64,000 nucleotides of DNA from contig NZ_CP120468.1 in assembly GCF_029490015.1 (NCBI RefSeq), positions 186,001 to 250,000 on the forward strand, read 5' to 3'. Below the pieces are notes generated by a model. It ran no database searches and had not been told where the DNA came from. It was given only the letters and a program-made list of their open reading frames with translations. Positions 37,108 to 46,254 of this stretch are shown here, in pieces; within the stretch, counting starts at the first letter, position 1, and every line of letters begins with the position of its first letter. The translations under genes and the position numbers were made by a program. The stretch comes from Halobaculum limi. Its GTDB lineage: Archaea; Halobacteriota; Halobacteria; Halobacteriales; Haloferacaceae.

Positions 37108-37614
37108 GTGAACAAGAAGGGCCACGTGCTGAACGCGGCACTCCTCGCGATCGGACTGGGCTACGTCCTCCAACCGTCGGGCGACGTGGAGACGTTCCGA
37201 ACCATCGCGGAGTTGTCGGTGCCGATCGTACTCGGTGCGCTGTTTCCAGACGTCGACACCGCCTTCGGGAAACACCGCAAGACGCTGCACAATCTCCCCA
37301 TCCTGGCGGTGTTTCTGGCGTATCCGCTGTACTTCGCGAACCTCCAGTACGTCTGGATCGGCGTCGCGACGCACTACCTCCTCGATATGGTCGGGAGCAA
37401 ACGTGGAATCGCGCTGTTTTACCCCATCTCGAAGACGGAGTACGGCCTCCCGACCGGCGTGACGACCTCCAGCGACCGCGCCGACCTGCTCACGGTCGTC
37501 ATCACGGGCGCGGAACTGGCGGCGCTGGCGGCCGTGCAGTTCTACCTGGTCGACCTGAACACGGGGGCACCGCGTGAGTCGGTCGCGACGATGCTCACGT
37601 CGCTCCCGTTCTGA
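37108..37614 (+). CDS. Membrane-bound metal-dependent hydrolase, YdjM/DUF457-like
   Basis: A 168-aa membrane protein with about four hydrophobic segments. Conserved His/Asp positions could bind a metal: FPDVDTAFGKHRKTLHN near residue 45 and HYLLDMVGSKRG near 88, followed by YPISKTEYGLP. GTG 37108 is the likely start (VNKKGHVLNA); the frame is open to 36778 but that part lies in the CinA gene. Some relatives respond to DNA damage in bacteria; the reaction catalysed is unknown. Confidence 0.85.
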   Translation: MNKKGHVLNAALLAIGLGYVLQPSGDVETFRTIAELSVPIVLGALFPDVDTAFGKHRKTLHNLPILAVFLAYPLYFANLQYVWIGVATHYLLDMVGSKRGIALFYPISKTEYGLPTGVTTSSDRADLLTVVITGAELAALAAVQFYLVDLNTGAPRESVATMLTSLPF

Positions 37615-37650
37615 GGCCACGGCACGAACGGCCGCACTCGACGTCGTGAG

Positions 37651-38412
37651 TCAGTAGACGGCGACGTCGTCGAACCGGCCGTCGTAGGCGATGTGGCGCG
37701 GGTGAGTCGCCTCCATCCCGGAGAGGAACAGGCGGTCGAGTTTCCCGTAGGAGTTCTCGTAGCCGAGGTGCGCGAACTCCGCGAGGCGTCGAAGCCGCGT
37801 CGCCGGGTCGGTGTGTTTCACGACCGAGCGCGCAGACCCCTCCTTTAGCGCCTCGACCAGCGCCGCCTCGCCGCGCACGTCGCCCTCGAACTCCGTCCAC
37901 GCCGCACCGATGGTGCCGCGGAGGTGTGCGTACGACGACCCGAACGCCGGCAGGTCGAACGCCTCGGCGATACGAGTGCCGCGGTCGTTCTGGTACTCGA
38001 ACAGTTTGGCGTTGTACGTCTCGACGGCGTCGATGCGGTCGCGGTAGGCGCTCACCTCCGCACGCGTCAGGCTGACGTTCATAAACTCCGGGTGCGGGAC
38101 GAGGACGGCCGCACCCTGCCGCTCGAACTCCGCCAGCGCCGCCTCGAACGTGATGAAGTCGGGGACGGGGTCGGAGAGGCCGACGGCCAAGAGGTGGCGA
38201 CGATTTCCCCAGTCGCCGGTGAACACCTCTCGCGCCGGGACGACCGTCACCTCGTCGGTGGAGTACCGCTCGGCGCGGTCACGTATCTCGGAGAGGCGCG
38301 TGAAGTGCGGGGCGTACACCAGCGTGTCGATGCCCGACTCGCGGGCGCGGTCGACGACGCGCTCGTCGAGCACTTTCACGTGCGGGTCGACCCGCGTCCG
38401 TCCTGCGGTCAC
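37651..38412 (-). CDS. PHP-domain protein
   Basis: A 253-aa protein of the PHP phosphoesterase superfamily. The first motif is degenerate, VDPHVKVLDE instead of DxHxHT, then YAPHFTRLSE, VVPAREVF, VPHPEF near residue 110 and ETYNAK; the last His motif is SSYAHLRG. Enough metal ligands remain for activity but the altered first motif makes substrate guesses unsafe. GTG 38412 is the start fitting the family; an in-frame reading to 38553 runs into the divergent zinc-finger gene. It converges with the membrane hydrolase gene. Confidence 0.85.
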   Translation of the reverse strand: MTAGRTRVDPHVKVLDERVVDRARESGIDTLVYAPHFTRLSEIRDRAERYSTDEVTVVPAREVFTGDWGNRRHLLAVGLSDPVPDFITFEAALAEFERQGAAVLVPHPEFMNVSLTRAEVSAYRDRIDAVETYNAKLFEYQNDRGTRIAEAFDLPAFGSSYAHLRGTIGAAWTEFEGDVRGEAALVEALKEGSARSVVKHTDPATRLRRLAEFAHLGYENSYGKLDRLFLSGMEATHPRHIAYDGRFDDVAVY

Positions 38413-38473
38413 ACTCGTCGAGTCACTCGGATCGGGGTTAGGGATTCCGTTTCCCCGTCGTCCCACGGGAACG

Positions 38474-38480
38474 CTTATAC
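38474..38480 (+). promoter_or_regulatory. TATA box of the 98-aa zinc-finger gene
   Basis: CTTATAC centred about 27 nt before the ATG at 38504; leaderless spacing. Confidence 0.5.
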
Positions 38481-38503
38481 AGGTTCCTCGTCTGCGTCCG
38501 GGT

Positions 38504-38800
38504 ATGTCACGGTGGGCCTGTGGGCTCAAGGGGTGCGACGCCGCGTTCGACACCGTCGAGGACGCCGTCGTCCACCAGACGACCGCACACGAACGCCACG
38601 AGTGTCAGGTGTGCGGCACCGTCGTCCCCGACGGCTACTTCGCTATCCGGCACGCCTTCGAGGAACACACCCGCGCGGAGTTCGTTCGCGCGTACGACGC
38701 CGACTCCGACGCCGTCCGCGAGCGTGAGGCGATCAAATCCGAGATCGAAGACACCGCCGACCTCCAATCGATCGTCGACCGCATCGACGGCACAGTGTAG
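38504..38800 (+). CDS. Small C2H2-like zinc-finger protein
   Basis: A 98-aa protein with two Cys/His clusters: CGLKGC with VVHQTTAHERH, then CQVCG with RHAFEEH. The spacing suggests one or two zinc fingers of C2H2 or treble-clef type. The C-terminal 35 residues are an acidic helix. Such short zinc-finger proteins are frequent in haloarchaea and may regulate transcription or bind partner proteins; none is assigned here. The promoter spacing supports ATG 38504. Confidence 0.82.
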   Translation: MSRWACGLKGCDAAFDTVEDAVVHQTTAHERHECQVCGTVVPDGYFAIRHAFEEHTRAEFVRAYDADSDAVREREAIKSEIEDTADLQSIVDRIDGTV

Positions 38801-38855
38801 ACGGTCGCACGGCTAGTCGACGCGAACTGCGAGAGAACGGAGCGTCGTGAGCGCG

Positions 38856-39311
38856 TTAGCGCTCGTCGCTATCGAGCACGCGGATCTGGTCGCCGCGCAC
38901 CGTCACCGGAATCGGGACGGTCGCCTCGTACAGTTCGACCGTCACCTGGTCTTTGCCCTCGTCGATGCGCTGGACCTGCGCCTTCTCGCCTTTGAACGGG
39001 CCGGCGATGAGTTCGACGATGTCGCCCTCGGCGATCCCCTCGACGTCGGGCGTCGGCGACAGGAAGTGCTCGACTTCCGACATCGACGAGCGCCCGGCTT
39101 CTCCGCCCGGCCCCTCGACGAGACCGCGGGCGTGGGGAACTTCCTCCAGCACACGCCGGATCGACGCGTCGTCGTCGGCTTCGACCATCACGTAACTCGT
39201 GAGTTGGTCGGGCGCGAGGACAGCGTGAATGTCCGGCATCTCCTTGCTGGCGATCATATCGGCGACGGTGCGCTCCTGGCTGGCCGTCGTCTTCACCGAG
39301 TAGATGGGCAA
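38856..39311 (-). CDS. spt5: Transcription elongation factor Spt5
   Basis: A 151-aa archaeal Spt5/NusG homologue that binds the RNA polymerase clamp with Spt4 and raises processivity. The NGN domain spans residues 1-90 (IYSVKTTASQERTVADMI, SYVMVEAD, HARGLVEG) and a KOW domain spans 92-140 (IAEGDIVELIAGPFKGEKAQV). The start codon is TTG at 39311: it lies 1 nt after the secE stop and no ATG or GTG gives the family N-terminus. Co-transcribed with secE and the same direction as ftsZ, a gene order conserved in Euryarchaeota. Confidence 0.94.
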   Translation of the reverse strand: MPIYSVKTTASQERTVADMIASKEMPDIHAVLAPDQLTSYVMVEADDDASIRRVLEEVPHARGLVEGPGGEAGRSSMSEVEHFLSPTPDVEGIAEGDIVELIAGPFKGEKAQVQRIDEGKDQVTVELYEATVPIPVTVRGDQIRVLDSDER

Positions 39312-39312
39312 C

Positions 39313-39486
39313 TCAGATCCCTCCCGTGAACACCGTCATGATCGCGAAGATCACGAACCCGAGGAAGCCGACGAGGAAGATGCCCGCGCCGGCGATCTTG
39401 GAGATCTGGGAGAACTCCTCCCAAGAGGGCGTGCTCGCCAGTTTGAGCACCCTGACGTAGCTTGTCAGGTCGTACTTGACATCCAT
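39313..39486 (-). CDS. secE: Preprotein translocase subunit SecE
   Basis: A 57-aa tail-anchored subunit of the SecYEG translocon. The N-terminal amphipathic part DLTSYVRVLKLASTPSWEEF is followed by one membrane helix (residues about 35-54, IFLVGFLGFVIFAIM), the archaeal SecE/Sec61-gamma layout. The ATG at 39486 has a TATA-like GATATAG (39515-39521) about 32 nt upstream. The spt5 start follows 1 nt after its stop, so translation is coupled. Confidence 0.93.
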   Translation of the reverse strand: MDVKYDLTSYVRVLKLASTPSWEEFSQISKIAGAGIFLVGFLGFVIFAIMTVFTGGI

Positions 39487-39684
39487 ATCGATCCGACGTA
39501 CTTCGCCACACCTTCTATATCTGTTGCTCCGCGACGCGGGCGACAGACGCCGCCTCGCGCCCGGAGACGAGCGACGGCGGCGCTACTGGTCGCGCGAATC
39601 GAGAAAGGGCGGTGCGTCACCGCGGGACTCCGTCGACGGCGACGAGCGGGGACCGACACCGACGGTCGAGTGCGGCCGAGGCGA

Positions 39685-40872
39685 TTACTCGACGTAGTCG
39701 ATGTCTTCGAGACGGTCGCCCGCGGCCGCCTGTGCGGCCTCGTTGCGACCGTAGATCTGCGGCGACTCGACGCCCGTGACGACGATCATCGTGCGCATCT
39801 GCCCCTCCAGTTCCTCGTCGATGGAGGTGCCCCAGATGATCCGTGCGTCGGGGTCGATCCGGTCGTAAATCTCCTCGACGACGCCCTCCGCCTCCTCGAT
39901 AGACATGTCCGAGCCACCGGTGACGTTCACGAGCGCGGAGTTCGCGCCGGAGATGTCCACGTCGAGCAACGGCGAGCGCAGCGCCGACTGGACGGACTCT
40001 TGGGCTTTCGTGTCCGAATCGGACTCCCCGAGGCCGATCATCGCGACGCCACCTTTCTCCATCACGGTGCGAACGTCGGCGAAGTCGAGGTTGACGAGGC
40101 CGGGCTTGGTGATCAGTTCCGTGATGCCCTTGACCGAGCGCATCAGCACCTCGTCGGAAATCTTGAACGCCTGCCGGACCGGCAGTTTGCCGACGGCGTC
40201 GAGGAGGCGGTCGTTGGGGACGACGATCACGGTGTCGGCCACGTCGCGGAGGCGTTCGAGGCCGGCCTCCGCGTTCGTTCGGCGAACCTCGCCCTCGGCG
40301 GTGAACGGCGTCGTGACGATGGCGATGGTGAGCGCACCGATCTCACGCGCGGCCTTCGCGACGACGGGCGCGGAGCCAGTGCCGGTGCCGCCGCCGAGTC
40401 CGGCGGTGACGAACACCATGTCCGAGCCGTCGAGCGATTCGCGGATTTCCGACTGCGACTCGATAGCCGCCTCCTCGCCGACCTGCGGGAGCGACCCCGC
40501 GCCGCGGCCCTGGGTCTTCTCTTGCCCCATCAGGATCTTCGTGTCGGCCTCGATGTTGACGAGGTGTTGCACGTCGGTGTTGGCCGCCACGAGCGTCGCG
40601 CCGTGGATGCCTTCCTCGGCCATCCGGTTGACCGTGTTGCCACCGGCACCGCCACAGCCGACGACGGTGATGTTCGTCTGGAGGTCTTTCAGAACGTCTT
40701 GCAGTTCCTCGTCGGTCATCTTCCCCGAGCGCGGAGTGTCGCCCCCCGACGACTCCGAGGAACCCGTTCCCGCGGCGTCGGTGGTGTCCGTGGGCGTGGC
40801 AGCACCGTTCTGCTCCACGTCCCCGGCCTCCTCCTCGGCCTCGTTGATCGCGTCCTCAACGATGGAGTCCAT
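39685..40872 (-). CDS. ftsZ: Cell division protein FtsZ1
   Basis: A 395-aa tubulin-like GTPase that assembles the division ring. The GTP-binding tubulin signature [10 protein letters not shown] is at 159-168, with [14 protein letters not shown] at 71-84 and the T7 catalytic loop [11 protein letters not shown] near 255. The first 60 residues are an acidic, Ser/Thr-rich extension found in haloarchaeal FtsZ1. Position beside secE-spt5 is typical of FtsZ1 rather than FtsZ2. The C-terminal segment after the FtsZ fold is short. Confidence 0.96.
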   Translation of the reverse strand: MDSIVEDAINEAEEEAGDVEQNGAATPTDTTDAAGTGSSESSGGDTPRSGKMTDEELQDVLKDLQTNITVVGCGGAGGNTVNRMAEEGIHGATLVAANTDVQHLVNIEADTKILMGQEKTQGRGAGSLPQVGEEAAIESQSEIRESLDGSDMVFVTAGLGGGTGTGSAPVVAKAAREIGALTIAIVTTPFTAEGEVRRTNAEAGLERLRDVADTVIVVPNDRLLDAVGKLPVRQAFKISDEVLMRSVKGITELITKPGLVNLDFADVRTVMEKGGVAMIGLGESDSDTKAQESVQSALRSPLLDVDISGANSALVNVTGGSDMSIEEAEGVVEEIYDRIDPDARIIWGTSIDEELEGQMRTMIVVTGVESPQIYGRNEAAQAAAGDRLEDIDYVE

Positions 40873-40900
40873 AGGTATGAGGGGCCGTTGCCGACGGAGC

Positions 40901-40910
40901 GTTATTATCC
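40901..40910 (-). promoter_or_regulatory. TATA box of ftsZ
   Basis: GGATAATAAC on the minus strand, about 33 nt before the ATG at 40872; predicts a leader of only a few nucleotides. Confidence 0.5.
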
Positions 40911-41024
40911 TTCCCCCTCACGTCTTACGTCTGTCAGACGCCCAGTTTTGCCGTGAGTCAGCGGTTGAGTCGCCGCAGTCTGCCACTCACCCACACAATC
41001 GCTCGGTAGCGGCCCGTAGTAGTG

Positions 41025-42422
41025 TCAGATTACAAATTCTTCTTCCCGCTCGCTGGAGACGGTCTCGGGTCGGATCGTCTGACCGTTGACTTCGACCGCC
41101 TCGCCCGCCGAGAGCGCCCCGAACTTCGGCCCCTCTGGGACGCCGAGCGTCGCCGCCAGCGAGGGGTCGAACGACTCCACGCGCGCGACGACACGGTCGC
41201 CCTCGCGTGTCACGTCGTCGTACTTCTCGCGCAGGACGCCCGCAAGCGCCGCCACGAGGTCGTCGTAGGCATCGTCTACGTCGCCCGCGGCGTCCGCCAG
41301 AAGCGCCGCCCGCCTCGCCGCGCGCGTCCCGGCCTGGTCCGTCTCGAAGGCGACAGCGTGAGCCTCGACGGCCGCGCGCGTCGCCTCGGCGTCGATGCCC
41401 TGCGCCTCCGCGAGGAGTGCCGCCGGGAACTCGACGACGCGATAGGCGTCAGTCGGGTCGTCCGACCCCTCGATGTCGTCCGCCCACTGACCGAATCGCA
41501 GTCCCTCATCGACAGTCGAGAGGTCGGCTTCGAGGGCGTCGACGAGCGCCAGCGGTCGGTCGTCGACCGTCCGCACCCACGTCTCGCTGACCACCCGCAC
41601 GTCGCGGGCGGCCAGTGCCTCCCGCAGCGACGGGTACTCGCCCTCGACGAGTGCGAGTGACGCGTCGCTCGCCTCGATGACGCCGTCGAGCACTTCACCC
41701 TGCTCTTGGGGATGGCCTAGTTCTTCCAGTTGCCAGTCGGAGGCGATGTGGCCGACGCCCCACGCTGTCTCGCGGAGCACGCGTTCGAACCGGGGGGCGT
41801 AGTGGCCGCCGCCGAATCCGACGACGTGGCGAGGGCGGTCGGGGTCGCCGACGGCGACGGTCGCCCCGCGGTCGGGGAGGTCCACCACCGCCTGCGCGAC
41901 CGCCGTCGCACCGTCGGGGTCGTCCCACTGCGCTTCGTCGCTGCCGAGTTCCGCGAACACGCCCGGAACGGTCAGTTCCGTCGGCCCGTGGTGAGTACCC
42001 TCGATTGCGACGCCGTACCCCTCGGGCGCGTGTTCGTCGAACCCGGCGACGAGCGCTCGCTGGACGCCCGGACAAGCAGGCGCGAACCGTCCCGACTTGC
42101 CGCCGTACTCGGCGTCGCCGAAGTTGCCCGTGAAGTGGCAGGTGAGGAGGGGGCCGGTGTCGCCCGAGTGCCGGGAGACGAACACGAGGTAGTCGGGACG
42201 CTCGGAGAAGGCGGGCGTCGGGTCGTCCAGTCGGATGTGGAGGCCGTCGAACGATCGCAGTTCGAGACGCTCGCCCGCACGGTCGAGCGTGTGGTAGGTG
42301 CCGCCGCCGTCGGCGTCCGGGCGGTCGTCGTCGGTGCGTTCGGTCCAGTCCGCGAGGTCCAGCAGTCGCTCGGCGATGTGGGTCGAGGCGCGGTCCGCGC
42401 GGGAGACGACGATACCGATCAC
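41025..42422 (-). CDS. dtdA: D-aminoacyl-tRNA deacylase, archaeal DtdA type
   Basis: A 465-aa quality-control enzyme removing D-amino acids from tRNA. It begins with the family strand IGIVVSRADRASTHIAERL. GTHHGPTELTVP near residue 142 carries the metal/active-site histidines and VGFGGGHYAPRF near 204 is the second conserved block; CHFTGNFGDAEYGG near 94 is also typical. The start is GTG 42422. The C-terminal 200 residues form a haloarchaeal extension region rich in Asp/Ala without clear motifs. Confidence 0.92.
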   Translation of the reverse strand: MIGIVVSRADRASTHIAERLLDLADWTERTDDDRPDADGGGTYHTLDRAGERLELRSFDGLHIRLDDPTPAFSERPDYLVFVSRHSGDTGPLLTCHFTGNFGDAEYGGKSGRFAPACPGVQRALVAGFDEHAPEGYGVAIEGTHHGPTELTVPGVFAELGSDEAQWDDPDGATAVAQAVVDLPDRGATVAVGDPDRPRHVVGFGGGHYAPRFERVLRETAWGVGHIASDWQLEELGHPQEQGEVLDGVIEASDASLALVEGEYPSLREALAARDVRVVSETWVRTVDDRPLALVDALEADLSTVDEGLRFGQWADDIEGSDDPTDAYRVVEFPAALLAEAQGIDAEATRAAVEAHAVAFETDQAGTRAARRAALLADAAGDVDDAYDDLVAALAGVLREKYDDVTREGDRVVARVESFDPSLAATLGVPEGPKFGALSAGEAVEVNGQTIRPETVSSEREEEFVI

Positions 42423-42477
42423 TGGCGAGGAGTAGCGGAACGAGAGACGAATACGCGTCGGTTTGGACGCGACCGAC

Positions 42478-43803
42478 TCAGTCGGCCGGTTGCTCGGACT
42501 CGCGGCCGACAGCGTCGCTGACGGTCGACCCGGTCAGCGACGCCACGGTCTTGATCTCCGAGCGCCGCGCGATGAGCAGACCCGCCGACAAGACGAGGTA
42601 CAGAACGGTGAACGCCTGCAACAGGATGATCGAGTTGGCCTCGGCGGCCGCCTCCGTCATCGTCCGGATGAAGTAGAACTCGATGAGCACCTGCGAGAGG
42701 AACAGCGAGAGCAGCAACAGCGCCTCCCGGACGGAGATTGTGAAGTTGACCAACACCGCCAGCGCGAAGAACGACTGAGCGGCCGTGATCCAGATCTCTG
42801 CGGCCTGCTTCTCGTCGAACATCAGGACGCCGTACTGCCCCAGCGAGATGCTGTAGACGACGACGAGCGTGCCGATGAGCAGCGTCCACTGGTTGAGTTT
42901 CGAGGAGATGAGCGCGTTGAACGCCGCCGTCGACCGCGCCTTGTTCACGAGGTAGGCGGTGACGATGAGTTCGGGGCTCTCACTCGCCAGCGGCGCGATC
43001 CACTGGATCATGAAGAACTCGGGGATACCAAACTGCAGACCGAGTGCCTCCAGTCCGTGCGCGAACGGTTCGACGGCGGTGAAGATGAGTAGGCCGGAGT
43101 AGCCGAACAGCGCCAACACAGAGAGGACGCGAACCGGTTTGGCGCGTTGCTGGAGGTACGCCGGGACGCCCACCTGTTCTTCCACCTCCTCGACGTCGCC
43201 GCGGACGATGACGAGGATGTACGCGACGTACAGGCCGACGAGAAACAGCGTGTCGATAGCGCCGATACCGCCGCCGAGTGGGACGAAGAAGGCGTAGATG
43301 GTGGCGAAGAACAGGAACGTGACTTCGAGCGCGATGTCGCGGTCGAGACTGACGTAGTCGCCGAGGAAACTGCCCGTCTTAGTGACGTTCGGGTCGTCGC
43401 CCTTCTTGTACGCCTGATACACGGAGAACAGCGCGATGCCGGACCAGCCGATACCGATGAGGATGCGGTTCGCGCCAGTCATATTCGCGACCGCGAGGTT
43501 GCTGGCGGCGGCGTCACCCTGCCCGGCTTGCCACGCGTACAGGGCGTCGACGGCGTATTCGGGAGCGACCGCGAGTACCGCGAGCACCGCAATAGCGAAC
43601 GCACGCGGGACGTCTTTCTCTGCGGTCTCTGCGCCCCACGCGAGCAAGAACGACGCACCGAGGACCGCGACACCAGCGACGGTGACAGTGGTCAACACGG
43701 AGAACCCCTCGTTCGCCCCGGTCAGCCAGGACAGGATCCAGGGGAGTGTCAGCAACACCCCACCAGCGAGTCCCAACAGCGGGTGGCGAAGGCGTGAACT
43801 CAT
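42478..43803 (-). CDS. Divergent cation/Ca2+ exchanger-family membrane protein
   Basis: A 441-aa protein with about ten to twelve membrane helices. Two CaCA alpha-repeat-like regions are visible: LAVAPEYAVDALYA with NMTGANRILIGIG, and PLASESPELIVTAYL with NALISSKLNQWTLLIGT, each with the Pro-Glu that lines the ion path. Sodium-coupled calcium or related cation exchange is inferred. ATG 43803 is preferred over a GTG three codons earlier. It is the most divergent of three exchanger genes in a row, all on the minus strand. Confidence 0.82.
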   Translation of the reverse strand: MSSRLRHPLLGLAGGVLLTLPWILSWLTGANEGFSVLTTVTVAGVAVLGASFLLAWGAETAEKDVPRAFAIAVLAVLAVAPEYAVDALYAWQAGQGDAAASNLAVANMTGANRILIGIGWSGIALFSVYQAYKKGDDPNVTKTGSFLGDYVSLDRDIALEVTFLFFATIYAFFVPLGGGIGAIDTLFLVGLYVAYILVIVRGDVEEVEEQVGVPAYLQQRAKPVRVLSVLALFGYSGLLIFTAVEPFAHGLEALGLQFGIPEFFMIQWIAPLASESPELIVTAYLVNKARSTAAFNALISSKLNQWTLLIGTLVVVYSISLGQYGVLMFDEKQAAEIWITAAQSFFALAVLVNFTISVREALLLLSLFLSQVLIEFYFIRTMTEAAAEANSIILLQAFTVLYLVLSAGLLIARRSEIKTVASLTGSTVSDAVGRESEQPAD

Positions 43804-43911
43804 TACCGGCACGATGCCAGCGGCGACGCCTTACTCTTGCGCTTCGGTCCGACTGCCGAAATCAGCTGACAGAAGCGAACTCGCGCGTGTCGAGGCGCTA
43901 CCTCCCGTCGA

Positions 43912-44910
43912 TCAGGGCAACAGCAAGTAGAAGAACACGAGGTAGCCGCCGAGCAACACGGCCCCGTCGAGGCGGCCCACCTTCCCGCCGCGGGCCATCA
44001 CCGCGATGGCGGCGACGGTGAACGCGATGAGCGCCGGGAAGTCGAACGACTCGACGCTGATGGAGACGAACATCGGTGCGATGACCGCCACCAGTCCGAG
44101 GACGGCGAGGACGTTGTAGATGTTCGACCCGACGACGTTTCCGATCGAGAAGTCCGCCTGTCCACGCAGCGCCGCGACGACGCTGGCGGCGAACTCCGGC
44201 AGCGACGTGCCGAACGCCAACACCGTCAGACCGACGAGTCGCTGGGTGAAGCCGAACTGGTAGAGGATCGACCGTCCGCTGTCGATGAGCCATCGTGATC
44301 CCAGGAACAAGAACGCCAATCCGACGAGGAGGAAGGCGACGTGACGAACCGATAGTCCGGAGGCGTCGACATCCGGCATCTCCTCGACGACGCCGCCGTC
44401 GGTGACGGCTCCGGACTCGTCGACTGCGGCGGCGTCGCCGGTCGCGTCGCGGTACAGGACGTACGTGAACGCCGCGAGAACGAGCAGGAACACCGCACCT
44501 TCGGCGCGGTTGATGATCCCGTTGCGGCCGAACACGACGAGCAACACCGCCGCCAGCGCCATAAACGGGACGTGCCGACGGACCACGTCGGACGACACCG
44601 ACAGCGGACGCAACAGCGCAGAGACCCCGAGGACCAACCCGATGTTGGCGATGTTGGAGCCGACGATGGCCCCCAATCCGAGTTGCGAGTCGCCCTCGAC
44701 TCCAGTGAGAACGCCGATGAACAGTTCGGGCGCCGTGGTGGCGAACGCGACCACCGTCACGCCGACGAGCGCCGCGTGGATTCCGACGCCGAGCGCCAGC
44801 CCGGTCGCACCCTTCACGAGCGCCTCCGCGCCGAGATACAAGAACACGACTCCCAACAACAGGAACAGACCGTGTTCCGAGAGAAGTGCGTCAATCAGTT
44901 GGAACAGCAT
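43912..44910 (-). CDS. Calcium/sodium antiporter (CaCA family, YrbG-like)
   Basis: A 332-aa exchanger with ten membrane helices in two inverted halves. The alpha-1 repeat is VTVVAFATTAPELFIGVLTG with GAIVGSNIANIGLVLG, and the alpha-2 repeat is LAFGTSLPEFAASVVAA with GNVVGSNIYNVLAVLG; the Glu and Asn residues bind the ions. An acidic loop near residues 165-185 separates the halves. A TATA-like GTTTAAGTAC (44933-44942) sits 28 nt before the ATG, so it has its own leaderless promoter. Confidence 0.93.
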   Translation of the reverse strand: MLFQLIDALLSEHGLFLLLGVVFLYLGAEALVKGATGLALGVGIHAALVGVTVVAFATTAPELFIGVLTGVEGDSQLGLGAIVGSNIANIGLVLGVSALLRPLSVSSDVVRRHVPFMALAAVLLVVFGRNGIINRAEGAVFLLVLAAFTYVLYRDATGDAAAVDESGAVTDGGVVEEMPDVDASGLSVRHVAFLLVGLAFLFLGSRWLIDSGRSILYQFGFTQRLVGLTVLAFGTSLPEFAASVVAALRGQADFSIGNVVGSNIYNVLAVLGLVAVIAPMFVSISVESFDFPALIAFTVAAIAVMARGGKVGRLDGAVLLGGYLVFFYLLLP

Positions 44911-44932
44911 CGCTCGCTCGGTTCTGTCTGCC

Positions 44933-44942
44933 GTACTTAAAC
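44933..44942 (-). promoter_or_regulatory. TATA box of the second exchanger gene
   Basis: GTTTAAGTAC on the minus strand, centred 28 nt before the ATG at 44910. Confidence 0.5.
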
Positions 44943-45004
44943 GCGTGCGTCTAAATATCGCTATTGAGGAGTAGAGAGCGAGTTCGCCCGTCGCCGCGGG
45001 CGAG

Positions 45005-46093
45005 TCACACGAGCGTCATCATGTACCCGGCGTAGCCGACGAGGAGGCCGAGGCCAGCGAGGCGTCCGACCCGCCCGCGGACCACGAGGAGGAGTCCACA
45101 AACGGCGGTGGCCACCACGAGTGCTGGGAAGTCGGTGGCGACAACTTCCGACGGGACACGGATGGGCGAGACGAGCGTCAGGACGCCCAGCACCGCGAGG
45201 ACGTTATAGATGTTCGACCCGACGACGTTACCGACAGAGAAGTCTGCCTCGCCCCGGACTGCGGAGACGAGACTGGCGGCCAGTTCCGGCAGCGACGTGC
45301 CGAGTGCGAGGACCGTGACGCCGACGAGGCGGTCGGAGCCACCGAGCAGGTACAGCGCAGCCGTCCCGCCCTCGACGAGGCGGCGTGCTCCGACGAGGAG
45401 AAAGCCGAGGCCGACCGCGAGAAACAGGAGGTCGCGGGCACTGATAGCGGTCAGGCGAGCCGCCGGTGTCGTGGCCGCGGTGCCGCCGTCGGTCGCGACT
45501 GCGTCGTCCCCAGCGGACGACTCTTCGCTATCGGGAACACCCCGGAGGAGGACGACCGTGAACCCTCCGAGCGCGAGCAACAGGAGGCCACCGTCGAGCG
45601 CGCTCAGCGTGCCGTCGAGGCCGAGACCGACCAACAACAGCGCCGCGAGCGCCATGAACGGGAGGTGCCGACGGACCGTCTCACGGGAGACGACGAGCGG
45701 CCGGACGAGTGCCGAGAGGCCGAGGACGAGACCGATGTTGGCGACGTTCGACCCGATGACCGCGCCGAGACCGATGGTCGTCGTCTTCTCGACGGCACCG
45801 ACGAGGGCGACGAACAGTTCGGGCGCCGTGGTGGCGAACGCGACCACCGTCACTCCGGCGACGGCCGCACGAACGCCGACGTCCGTCGCCAGCCCCTTCG
45901 CCCCCTTCACCAGCGACTCCGCGCCGAGATACAGGAGGACGACGCCGACGAGCAACGAGATGCCCGCGCCGTTGCTCTTCAACGCGAGCCAGATCCACCG
46001 TGGATCCGTCTTCAACGCCAGCGGCGCAGAGGGAGTCGGGACGGCGGCCCCGAGGAGACTGCCGATCGAAACAGGATCGAAAGATGCGAACAC
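45005..46093 (-). CDS. Calcium/sodium antiporter (CaCA family), paralogue
   Basis: A 362-aa paralogue of the neighbouring exchanger, sharing both alpha repeats almost word for word (FATTAPELFVALVG with GAVIGSNVANIGLVLG; GTSLPELAASLVSA with GNVVGSNIYNVLAVLG). It has an N-terminal extension of about 35 residues and a different acidic middle loop. The start is GTG 46093 with a TATA-like GAGTTAACAG about 29 nt upstream. The pair probably arose by tandem duplication and may differ in ion preference or regulation. Confidence 0.92.
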   Translation of the reverse strand: MFASFDPVSIGSLLGAAVPTPSAPLALKTDPRWIWLALKSNGAGISLLVGVVLLYLGAESLVKGAKGLATDVGVRAAVAGVTVVAFATTAPELFVALVGAVEKTTTIGLGAVIGSNVANIGLVLGLSALVRPLVVSRETVRRHLPFMALAALLLVGLGLDGTLSALDGGLLLLALGGFTVVLLRGVPDSEESSAGDDAVATDGGTAATTPAARLTAISARDLLFLAVGLGFLLVGARRLVEGGTAALYLLGGSDRLVGVTVLALGTSLPELAASLVSAVRGEADFSVGNVVGSNIYNVLAVLGVLTLVSPIRVPSEVVATDFPALVVATAVCGLLLVVRGRVGRLAGLGLLVGYAGYMMTLV

Positions 46094-46169
46094 AATTGCC
46101 GGTCAGCGGATCGATCTGTTAACTCTGTCTGTGTGAATTTCAGTCGAGAGAGCCACACTACGTAGTTTT

Positions 46170-46188
46170 CTGTGACAAACGTTCACAG
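46170..46188. promoter_or_regulatory. Candidate operator palindrome
   Basis: CTGTGA-7nt-TCACAG, a perfect 6-bp inverted repeat, in the divergent space between the exchanger and shikimate dehydrogenase genes. A 10-bp palindrome ACTACGTAGT lies beside it at 46157-46166. Placement suits a regulator binding site for either gene. Confidence 0.4.
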
Positions 46189-46254
46189 CGATAGCGGGCA
46201 GGACCACGTACCGTCGTCTCCCGGACTTATCCCACGCGGTCGAGAAGTGCGCGT

